64,000 bases of DNA from Chryseobacterium culicis (GTDB lineage: Bacteria > Bacteroidota > Bacteroidia > Flavobacteriales > Weeksellaceae). Location: the NCBI RefSeq assembly GCF_900108365.1, contig NZ_FNWQ01000002.1, positions 186,001 through 250,000 on the forward strand, in the 5' to 3' direction. The notes beneath the pieces are model-generated. The model was not told the origin of the DNA and ran no database searches. It saw only the letters and a program-made list of their open reading frames with translations. The translations under genes and the position numbers were made by a program. Position 1 is the first letter of the stretch. Each line of letters opens with the position of its first letter. Shown here piece by piece: positions 24,288 through 31,436 of the stretch.

Positions 24288-25253
24288 TTATCTTATAGTT
24301 TCTTTTTGTAGCTTAATAATTTGTTCTGCAAGTTCGATACCGATCTTTTCCTGCGCATCCACTGTATTGCCGCCTACGTGAGGGGAAAGTGATAATGCGG
24401 GATTCATCAGTAAGGGCAATTCAGGATTGGGTTCATTTTCAAAAACGTCCAATGCTGCTCCTGCTACTTTTCCTGACTCAATAAAATCGATAAGCGTCAC
24501 TTCATTAATGACGCCTCCTCTTGCAGTATTTACAATATAGACTCCGTCTTTCATTTTTTCAAACTGGGGGGTGTCTATAATATACTCATTCGTTTTCGGC
24601 GTATTGATGCTGATGAAATCTGCATCTCTTAGGAATGCGTCCATATCATTGGTGGAAGTAATTTCAAAGTTCAGAGACTGCCCGTTGAAGAAATTCAGGG
24701 TAAGAATTTCTGTTTTAGGGCTTCTTGTCAGAACGGTGATTTTCATTCCTAAAGCAATTCCTATTTTTATAACTTCCTGGCCAATGCTTCCAAAGCCGAT
24801 TACTCCTAATGTTTTTCCTGAAAGTTCATACGCATTACTGAAAGACTTTTTCATTGCGTTGAAGTGGGTTTCTCCTTCCAGAGGCATCAGTCTGTTTGAT
24901 TCATGAAGGAATCTTGCCAGTGAAATAAAGTGTCCGAAAACCAATTCTGCCACAGATTTTGATGATGCTGTAGGGGTATTGATCACTTTAATACCTTTGC
25001 TTCTGGCATATTCTACATCAATATTGTCCATCCCGATGCCTCCTCTTCCGATGATTTTGAGGCCGGGGCAGGCATCAATCAGGTCCTGTTTCACTTTCGT
25101 TGCACTTCTTACCAGAAGAACATCCACATGATTATCGTTAATAAAATTAATAACGTGATCCTGAGCCACTCTATTGTCCAGAATGTCAATTCCGGCTTCT
25201 TTTAAAGTGTGTTCTCCCGCTTTCGAGATTCCGTCGTTTGCTAAAACTTTCAT
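24288..25253 (-). CDS. serA: D-3-phosphoglycerate dehydrogenase (short form)
   Basis: It oxidises 3-phosphoglycerate to 3-phosphohydroxypyruvate, the first step of serine synthesis. The 321-residue protein is the short type without ACT or ASB regulatory domains. The substrate domain has VLLVRSATKVK, then the Rossmann motif VIGFGSIGQE, the catalytic Arg in NTARGG, the Glu in DVFENEPNP and the His in LSPHVGGNT. Context (serC upstream, DUF1015 downstream) supports the substrate; by sequence alone it could be another D-2-hydroxyacid dehydrogenase. Confidence 0.9.
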   Translation of the reverse strand: MKVLANDGISKAGEHTLKEAGIDILDNRVAQDHVINFINDNHVDVLLVRSATKVKQDLIDACPGLKIIGRGGIGMDNIDVEYARSKGIKVINTPTASSKSVAELVFGHFISLARFLHESNRLMPLEGETHFNAMKKSFSNAYELSGKTLGVIGFGSIGQEVIKIGIALGMKITVLTRSPKTEILTLNFFNGQSLNFEITSTNDMDAFLRDADFISINTPKTNEYIIDTPQFEKMKDGVYIVNTARGGVINEVTLIDFIESGKVAGAALDVFENEPNPELPLLMNPALSLSPHVGGNTVDAQEKIGIELAEQIIKLQKETIR

Positions 25254-25366
25254 GAGTTATTTTATTACAGATGGTAGATGGAAGAGGTCGGAAGCCAGAT
25301 TTTGAGTTCTTTTATCCGACATCTTTTGTCTGATATCTTTTTATTTTTTCGGTCGCCTAATATAAG

Positions 25367-26431
25367 CTATTTTATTGACTTCATTACATCCACCAAAACC
25401 TGTACGCTTTCAATAGGTAAGGCATTGTACAAGCTGGCTCTGTATCCGCCTAAGCTTCTGTGGCCGTTTAATCCGCTGATTCCTGCTGCTTTCCAGGCAT
25501 TGTCAAACTCTTCTTTTTTGCTTTCATCTGTGATTTTAAAGGATACATTCATCAGTGAACGGTCCTCTTTTACGCAGAAAGTTTCGAATAAAGGATTGCT
25601 GTCAATTTCATCATATAAAAGTTTTGCTTTTGCTTCGTTTCTCTGTTCTGCGGCAGCAATTCCTCCGTTTCTTTCAAGATACTGAAGGGTAAGTAAAGAG
25701 GCGTATACCGGGAATACGGGTGGAGTATTGTACATAGATTCTTTAGAAATGTGCTGAGAATAATCCAGAATAGAGAACATATTTTCTCTTCCTGTTTTTC
25801 CAAGAATTTCTTTTTTGATTACCACTAAGGTAACTCCTGCAGGTCCCATATTTTTCTGAGCACCGGCATAGATCAGATCAAACTTAGAGAAATCCAGCTG
25901 TCTTGAGAATATATCAGAGCTCATATCACATACCATCATGGTATCTACTTCAGGGAAAGATTTCATTTGAGTTCCGTAGATGGTATTGTTGGACGTACAG
26001 TGGAAATAATCATATTCTGCACCCACCGTATAATCTTTAGGAATAAAAGAATAGTTTTCTTCTTTTGAAGAACCTACTACATCTACTGTTCCTACTTTTT
26101 TGGCTTCTTTGATGGCTCCGGCTGCCCATGTTCCTGTATCCAGGTAAGCTGCTTTTCCACCTACTTTCATCAGGTTGTAAGGAACCATTGCAAACTGCAG
26201 GCTGGCACCTCCTCCTAAATAAAGGACTTCATAATCATCACCAAGATTCATCAATCTTTTTACAATGGCACGCGCTTCGTCCATTACCGCAACGAAATCC
26301 TTACTTCTGTGAGAGATTTCAAGAAGAGACAATCCGATACCGTTAAAATCCAGGATTGCCTGAGCTGATTTTTCAAATACCTCCTGTGGTAAAATACATG
26401 GTCCTGCGCTGAAGTTGTGCTTTTTGTTCAT
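25367..26431 (-). CDS. serC: Phosphoserine aminotransferase
   Basis: It makes phosphoserine from 3-phosphohydroxypyruvate and glutamate. The protein has 354 residues from ATG 26431 (MNKKHNFSAGPCILP); a longer reading from 26518 adds 29 residues that cross the ferredoxin terminator, so it is rejected. The PLP lysine is in AGAQKNMGPAG (Lys193), and GGGASLQFAM and HCTSNNTIYG are typical SerC segments. It is the first gene of the serine unit, with 113 nt to serA. Confidence 0.95.
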   Translation of the reverse strand: MNKKHNFSAGPCILPQEVFEKSAQAILDFNGIGLSLLEISHRSKDFVAVMDEARAIVKRLMNLGDDYEVLYLGGGASLQFAMVPYNLMKVGGKAAYLDTGTWAAGAIKEAKKVGTVDVVGSSKEENYSFIPKDYTVGAEYDYFHCTSNNTIYGTQMKSFPEVDTMMVCDMSSDIFSRQLDFSKFDLIYAGAQKNMGPAGVTLVVIKKEILGKTGRENMFSILDYSQHISKESMYNTPPVFPVYASLLTLQYLERNGGIAAAEQRNEAKAKLLYDEIDSNPLFETFCVKEDRSLMNVSFKITDESKKEEFDNAWKAAGISGLNGHRSLGGYRASLYNALPIESVQVLVDVMKSIK

Positions 26432-26502
26432 ATTTTTATTTTTTGGATGCTTCAGGAATACCATTTCCGTCTGCTTTTTTGGGTTTAATGAAATTTTGGG
26501 TA

Positions 26503-26540
26503 AAAAAAGCCGCCTCACGGATAATGAGACGGAATTTTTT
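26503..26540 (-). terminator. Ferredoxin terminator
   Basis: On the minus strand CCGTCTCA pairs with TGAGGCGG (26532-26510) and is followed by Ts to 26502. Confidence 0.75.
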
Positions 26541-26890
26541 TATTCGCCGTGTAAGAATGCTTTTTTATTAAGAAGAGCTTCTTCAGATTCTACGTGATCT
26601 TCATCAGGAACACAGCAGTCTACAGGGCATACGGCTGCGCACTGAGGTTCTTCATGGAATCCTTTACATTCTGTACATTTATCTGTTACAATGAAGTAGA
26701 CGTCATCACTTACAGGTTCCTGTGGTGAATCGGCATCTACGGTAAGTCCCGACGGCATTGTAATGGTGCCTTGAAGAGCCGTACCGTCAGAAGCTTTCCA
26801 ATCTACAGCTCCTTCATATATTGCATTGTTTGGGCATTCCGGTTCGCAGGCCCCACAGTTAATGCATTCATCAGTTATTTTAATAGCCAT
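26540..26890 (-). CDS. 2[4Fe-4S] ferredoxin
   Basis: A 116-residue electron carrier with two iron-sulfur cluster motifs. The first is CINCGACEPECP (Cys9, 12, 15, 19) and the second starts CTECKGF and ends CAAVCPVDCC. An insertion of about 50 residues separates them, as in Azotobacter/Thermus-type and Bacteroidota ferredoxins. It is divergent to the acyl-CoA reductase gene (59 nt apart), an arrangement common in Flavobacteriia, so it may feed that reaction. Confidence 0.92.
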   Translation of the reverse strand: MAIKITDECINCGACEPECPNNAIYEGAVDWKASDGTALQGTITMPSGLTVDADSPQEPVSDDVYFIVTDKCTECKGFHEEPQCAAVCPVDCCVPDEDHVESEEALLNKKAFLHGE

Positions 26891-26949
26891 CGCTAATTTT
26901 TTTTAAATTTGCACAAAATTACAAAATTTTACCCAATTTTAAAGTAATT

Positions 26950-27984
26950 ATGAATACCGAAAATCAAGTTTTAGGACTTATTAAATTAAGTGATTATATA
27001 AAAGCGTTTTTAGCGAAGAAACCGGAAGATCAGAATGAAGATGATGCTGATATTGAATTATTGTTAAAAAGATCAGAAATAGAGAATCCGTGGTTTACCA
27101 TTGATAATCAGAAATTTGCTTTGCAGCAATGGGCAGATCTTTTGACTGAGGAACATATCAGAAACTGGCTGGGAAAGTATTCCATCTCTAAAATTTCAAA
27201 GAGAGTTGGACTTATTCTGGCGGGAAATATTCCTCTGGTTGGGTTTCATGACGTGCTTTCTGTTATCTTGAGCAATCATATCCCTGTCATTAAATTATCT
27301 TCAAAGGATAAGTATATGATTCCGTTTTTATTAAAGAAATGGAATGAATTTTCCGACGGGAATATTGTTTTTGAATTTGTAGAAAAATTAGAGAATTTCG
27401 ATGCTGTTATTGCTACAGGAAGTAATAATACGGCCAGATATCTGGAATATTATTTCAAAAATCATCTAAGCATTATCCGTAAAAACAGAACGTCTGTTGC
27501 AGTACTGAAAGGTGATGAAACGCAAGAAGAACTGGAATTGCTGGGCCATGATATTTTCCAGTATTTTGGACTGGGCTGCCGAAATGTAACGAGGATATTT
27601 ATTCCGGAGGATTTTGTGATCGACAGGTTGTTTGAGAGCTTCCTGGGCTTTCAGGATATCATCAATCATAACAAATATGCCAACAATTATGATTATAACA
27701 GAGCAATTTATCTTTTGAATCAGGATAAGTTCTGGGATAATAATTTTGTGATGCTGAAAGAGGATGACAAACTGTTCAGTCCGCTTTCAGTAATCAATTT
27801 CAGCAGGTATGAATCTTTGGATGATGTGAAAGCATTTATTGCAGAAAATGAAGAGAATATCCAGTGTGTGGTAGCAAAAGAAGATTTGGGAATGGAGGCA
27901 GTTCCGTTTGGAGAGGCGCAGAACCCGGGGCTTGATACGTATGCGGATAACGTGGATACGATGAAATTTTTGGAACTGGTCTGA
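26950..27984 (+). CDS. Acyl-CoA reductase, LuxC-like
   Basis: It reduces an acyl-CoA to the aldehyde with NADPH. The 344-residue protein has an aldehyde dehydrogenase-type fold; the nucleotide-binding region includes GLILAGNIPLVGFHD and ATGSNNTARYLEYYF, and the catalytic Cys210 is in YFGLGCRNVTR. It is shorter than the luminescence enzyme LuxC (about 480), as is usual for Bacteroidota homologues. The next gene starts 38 nt downstream. The physiological acyl substrate is not known. Confidence 0.88.
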   Translation: MNTENQVLGLIKLSDYIKAFLAKKPEDQNEDDADIELLLKRSEIENPWFTIDNQKFALQQWADLLTEEHIRNWLGKYSISKISKRVGLILAGNIPLVGFHDVLSVILSNHIPVIKLSSKDKYMIPFLLKKWNEFSDGNIVFEFVEKLENFDAVIATGSNNTARYLEYYFKNHLSIIRKNRTSVAVLKGDETQEELELLGHDIFQYFGLGCRNVTRIFIPEDFVIDRLFESFLGFQDIINHNKYANNYDYNRAIYLLNQDKFWDNNFVMLKEDDKLFSPLSVINFSRYESLDDVKAFIAENEENIQCVVAKEDLGMEAVPFGEAQNPGLDTYADNVDTMKFLELV

Positions 27985-28022
27985 TTTTCGTATCTTCCAT
28001 CACTTATTTCACCAAATAAAAA

Positions 28023-28469
28023 ATGAATACTATGAAAAAATTATTGCTGGGACTTGCGGTTGTGGGTGGACAGTTAGTGTTTGCACAGAAGGTAGCAGGT
28101 GTGAAGGTAGAAAATGCCCAGAAGAAAGAGCAGCCAGCCACCATAAGTAAGGAGAAAGTCAGTTTGTATAATGATAACTTCCTTAAATTTGTGGATGCTT
28201 TACAAGCTTCAGACCGCGTTACCATTAATGGACTGCTATCTGAAAAAGTGAAGGAGATTGTTACAGATGATGTTCTTAAAAAGGTCAAAGAGGGTATTGA
28301 TCCTAATAAAAAGCTTGAAATTTTAAAAGCAGGCTATTATAAAACAATGGACGGTACCAATCATCCAAGTATTAAATATAAATATGCAGGAGAGCCTTCT
28401 TCCAGGGAAGCTATCACAGCTGTATTTGAGGATGATGGGAAAATTCTGGGAGTATTGCCTGCAAAATAA
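28023..28469 (+). CDS. Exported protein of unknown function
   Basis: 148 residues with a signal peptide (KKLLLGLAVVGGQLVFAQ). Translation may start at ATG 28023 or ATG 28032. The mature part has a helical region with KFVDALQASDRVTINGLLSEKVKEIVTDDVLKK, reminiscent of small NTF2/SnoaL-like exported proteins; the match is weak. It sits between the acyl-CoA reductase and the Bax-inhibitor gene on the same strand, but a functional link is not evident. Confidence 0.7.
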   Translation: MNTMKKLLLGLAVVGGQLVFAQKVAGVKVENAQKKEQPATISKEKVSLYNDNFLKFVDALQASDRVTINGLLSEKVKEIVTDDVLKKVKEGIDPNKKLEILKAGYYKTMDGTNHPSIKYKYAGEPSSREAITAVFEDDGKILGVLPAK

Positions 28470-28508
28470 AAGGAAATTGATTTTCGATTAACTAAAAAAA
28501 TATTAACT

Positions 28509-29198
28509 ATGATGACAGATGTTTTAGTTGCCCATTCTTCAGAAGTGGAGAAGGCAAATTTTTACAAGAAGACGTATTTGCATGTGGCTTTGTCTATTCT
28601 TGCGTTTATTGGAGTGGAAACGATACTATTAAAAACGGTTCCGGTAGAATTTATCGCAATGATGTTCGGACAGAGATATATCTGGCTGCTGATTATCGGG
28701 GTATTCTGGCTGGCTTCCGTTTTAGCTTCCAAATGGTCACTTTCACAAAGTAAATCTACCCAATATCTGGGATTAGGATTTTACATCTTGCTGGAAGCCA
28801 TTATTTTCATGCCTCTTCTTTTTATTGCAACCAATATGACAGGCGGTACGAATGTAATCTTCCAGGCTGCTACTTTAACGGTTGCTATGTTTGCAGGTAT
28901 TTCTGCGGTGGCATTTACTTCCAAAAGAGATTTTTCTTTTTTAAGAAATATCATTGTGATTGGTGGATTTATTTCGATCGGACTGATTGTAGGAGGGATG
29001 ATCTTTGGTTTTAACCTTGGATTGTGGTTCTCAGTAGGAATGGTGATTCTGGCTTCGGCCACCATCCTGTATCAGACCAGTAAATTGAAAGATTCCTATG
29101 GAACCAATCAGTATGTAGGAGCGGCATTGCAGCTTTTTGCTTCAATTATGCTTTTATTCTGGTATATTCTGAGTATATTGATGAACAGAAGAAGCTAA
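28509..29198 (+). CDS. Bax inhibitor-1/YccA family membrane protein
   Basis: The 229-residue protein has seven predicted membrane segments (first about 27-47, last about 207-226) and belongs to the TMBIM/YccA family, which in bacteria includes pH-sensitive calcium channels and the FtsH modulator YccA. The di-aspartyl pH sensor cannot be assigned with confidence. The start may be ATG 28509 or the next codon. A strong terminator follows at 29230. Confidence 0.88.
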   Translation: MMTDVLVAHSSEVEKANFYKKTYLHVALSILAFIGVETILLKTVPVEFIAMMFGQRYIWLLIIGVFWLASVLASKWSLSQSKSTQYLGLGFYILLEAIIFMPLLFIATNMTGGTNVIFQAATLTVAMFAGISAVAFTSKRDFSFLRNIIVIGGFISIGLIVGGMIFGFNLGLWFSVGMVILASATILYQTSKLKDSYGTNQYVGAALQLFASIMLLFWYILSILMNRRS

Positions 29199-29229
29199 TT
29201 AATAAGTTGTTTTAGCTTTTAAAATAGAG

Positions 29230-29257
29230 TCCCGGTGATTTTCATCGGGATTTTTTT
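29230..29257 (+). terminator. Terminator after the Bax-inhibitor gene
   Basis: TCCCGGTG (29230-29237) pairs with CATCGGGA (29243-29250), followed by seven Ts. Confidence 0.8.
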
Positions 29258-29328
29258 ATTATTTAAAAATAAATTTAAACACAAAGGTCATCAATGGTTT
29301 CACGAATAAACATAATTTAATCATATCG

Positions 29329-29720
29329 ATAGGAACGGGCTTTAGCCCGTTTTATCATAATGGATGTCTTGATGGCTTTAGCCGAAACCCAGAATAAATT
29401 TTGATTATTTTTTTTGCCCACGGATTTCACGGATTGACACAGATGATTGCGTGTATTTATTTGTACTATTTGTGAAGAATATTTGTGTCGTTTGTGGTTT
29501 TAAAATTAAACATACAGATTACCAATGTGTTTTCAAGAATAAACGCAGTTGAATAATTCAATAGGAACGGGCTTTAGCCCGTTTTATCATTGTGGATGTC
29601 TTGATGGCTTTAGCCGAAACCCAGAATAAATTTTGATTATTTTTTTTGCCCACGGATTTCACGGATTGACACAGATGATTGTGGGGATTTATTTGTGTTA
29701 TTTGTGAAAAATATTTGTGT
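29329..29720. repeat. Two tandem ~160-bp repeat copies containing GGGCTTTAGCCC
   Basis: Copy 1 is 29329-29488 and copy 2 is 29561-29720, an exact offset of 232 bp. The first 120 bases differ at only two or three positions and the whole copies at about eight. Each begins ATAGGAACGGGCTTTAGCCCG, a perfect hairpin AACGGGC-ttta-GCCCGTT, then holds ATGGCTTTAGCCGAAACCC and CCCACGGATTTCACGG. The 44 bases in front of each copy are also related, so the full unit is likely 232 bp. No ORF is inside. A degenerate copy lies at 57961. It fills most of the gap between the Bax-inhibitor gene and the redox operon. Confidence 0.85.
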
Positions 29721-29750
29721 TATACGTGTTGTAATATAAACCGTAAACCC

Positions 29751-29785
29751 AAAAAATCCTGATGATATTCTCACCGGGATTTTAA
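29751..29785. terminator. Terminator-like hairpin downstream of the redox operon
   Basis: AATCCTGATGA (29755-29765) pairs with TCACCGGGATT (29771-29781) with one mismatch and one wobble; A and T runs flank it. It resembles the terminator at 29230, so the tandem repeat sits between two similar hairpins. 29786-29972 shows nothing else. Confidence 0.55.
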
Positions 29786-29972
29786 TTGGTCATTCCTTAA
29801 AATTTTTAATGCAGCTTCCAGCCTCATTTAACCGGTTAAGGTCTTTTGAAGTACATTTACAGCTGAAATAAAAGATTCTTAAAGAATAGAAAAAAGTATA
29901 GTAATGAGGAAAACCTCAGGTATTGTATTTTGTGTTTTTTTATACTCTTCTGATTGTATAATCGGAAAGATA

Positions 29973-30221
29973 TTATTTGTCAATTGATCCTAAAACCTTT
30001 TGAGCAAAAGAATTTAAAGCGTCTTTTTCACTCATTCCGCTTTCCACGTTGGCGTGAACCTCAAGAGCTCCGCAGATGTTGGTGATTAATTCTCCTGCAA
30101 CATTCAGATCTTCTTCACTTGTTCCTCTGAATTCGCAGAAACTCTCCAGTACTTCCAATGTTTTTTCAAGATTTTCAGGAGTCTGATTCTGATAAAACTG
30201 TCTGATTACGGGTAATTTCAT
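29973..30221 (-). CDS. DUF6952 family small protein
   Basis: The 82-residue acidic helical protein (MKLPVIRQFYQNQTPENLEKT) matches the small flavobacterial family found next to thioredoxin and peroxiredoxin. It overlaps the thioredoxin stop by one base (30221), so it is translationally coupled. Function is unknown; context suggests peroxide or thiol homeostasis. Confidence 0.8.
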   Translation of the reverse strand: MKLPVIRQFYQNQTPENLEKTLEVLESFCEFRGTSEEDLNVAGELITNICGALEVHANVESGMSEKDALNSFAQKVLGSIDK

Positions 30222-30529
30222 TATGCTAATTCATTAAAAAGGTTAATTAAACTTTCTGCCTGGTTAGACTGCACCTGATTCACTAATTCTCCGTTTTTGA
30301 AGATGGCGAAAGTTGGTAAGTTGTCCACTTTTGCTAATTTTCTGCTTTCAGGAAGCTTTTCCGCGTCTACATATAAAAACGGAATGGATTCGTTCTCAGA
30401 AGCTAATTTTTTGAATTTCGGCTTCATGATTCTGCAGTTTCCGCACCATGTTGCGCCATACTGAACAACTACTTTTTCGTTGTCGTTAACTATATTTTGT
30501 AAGATATCTTCGGTTAATTCTGTGTACAT
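30221..30529 (-). CDS. Thioredoxin family protein
   Basis: A 102-residue cytoplasmic thioredoxin-like reductant with the active site WCGNC (Cys29, Cys32) in place of WCGPC, and a cis-Pro in DNLPTFAIF. It lies between the peroxiredoxin gene and the DUF6952 gene and probably recycles the peroxiredoxin. The Asn in the active site should shift its redox potential relative to classical thioredoxin. No signal peptide is present. Confidence 0.9.
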   Translation of the reverse strand: MYTELTEDILQNIVNDNEKVVVQYGATWCGNCRIMKPKFKKLASENESIPFLYVDAEKLPESRKLAKVDNLPTFAIFKNGELVNQVQSNQAESLINLFNELA

Positions 30530-30655
30530 GATTGTAATTTGAAAATTTGTTAATTTGACAATGTATCAATGCTTTATCAAGAAGAAAATGAGATAATTTT
30601 TAACCATCCTGAGATTAATCTTCAAATTATCTCATTTTCAAATTAACACATTATA

Positions 30656-31288
30656 TTAGTTCTTCGCTAAGTATTCTGCTGTAGAAGTTCTGTCAGCTTT
30701 CATAGCGTCTTTTCCTTCTTCCCAGTTGGCAGGGCATACTTCACCGTGTTTTTGTACGTGCGTGTAAGCGTCAATTAATCTTAAGAATTCTTTTACGTTT
30801 CTTCCCAGAGGCATATCGTTTACCGCTTCGTGGAAGATTTTTCCTGTTTCGTCGATAAGGTAAGTTGCTCTGTAAGTTACGTTAGAACCTGTGAAAACTT
30901 CATTTCCATCTTCATCATATTCGAAATCCTGATCAACAATTCCCAAAGTGTTAGCCAATTGTCTGTGAGTATCAGCCAGAAGTGGGTAAGTTACTCCTTC
31001 AATTCCTCCGTTATCTTTTGGAGTGTTCAGCCATGCAAAGTGTACTTCATTAGTATCACAAGATGCACCAATCACTTTAGTGTTTCTTTTTTCGAATTCA
31101 CCTAAAGCCTCCTGGAAAGCGTGAAGCTCAGTAGGGCATACAAAAGTGAAATCTTTAGGGTACCAGAATAAAAGAACTTTTTGCTGGTTGTTTACTGCTT
31201 CATCAAGGATGTTGATTCTTAGATCGTCACCCATCTCAGACATTGCGTCAATTGTTAAGTTTGGGAATTTTTTTCCTACTAAAGACAT
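30656..31288 (-). CDS. 2-Cys peroxiredoxin (AhpC/Prx1 type)
   Basis: It reduces hydrogen peroxide and organic peroxides. The protein has 210 residues from ATG 31288 (MSLVGKKFPNLTI); an upstream in-frame start at 31324 adds a basic stretch not seen in the family. The peroxidatic Cys51 is in DFTFVCPTE and the resolving Cys185 in GEVCPANW. The C-terminal helix is present, so it may be sensitive to overoxidation. It heads the peroxiredoxin-thioredoxin-DUF6952 unit, with 126 nt before the thioredoxin gene. Confidence 0.93.
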   Translation of the reverse strand: MSLVGKKFPNLTIDAMSEMGDDLRINILDEAVNNQQKVLLFWYPKDFTFVCPTELHAFQEALGEFEKRNTKVIGASCDTNEVHFAWLNTPKDNGGIEGVTYPLLADTHRQLANTLGIVDQDFEYDEDGNEVFTGSNVTYRATYLIDETGKIFHEAVNDMPLGRNVKEFLRLIDAYTHVQKHGEVCPANWEEGKDAMKADRTSTAEYLAKN

Positions 31289-31404
31289 AATTTTTCTGTT
31301 TTTATATTTAAATTTCTTATGCAAATATATAAAAGTTCTATCTATCGAACAAACTAAAACCGATAAATAAAATCTATAATTGTTTTTGCCATGCTGTTAA
31401 ATAA

Positions 31405-31428
31405 AAAAGCCCTGATAACAGGGCTTTT
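31405..31428. terminator. Bidirectional terminator before the M16 gene stop
   Basis: AAAAGCCCTG (31405-31414) pairs with CAGGGCTTTT (31419-31428). Confidence 0.85.
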
Positions 31429-31436
31429 TGTTTATT

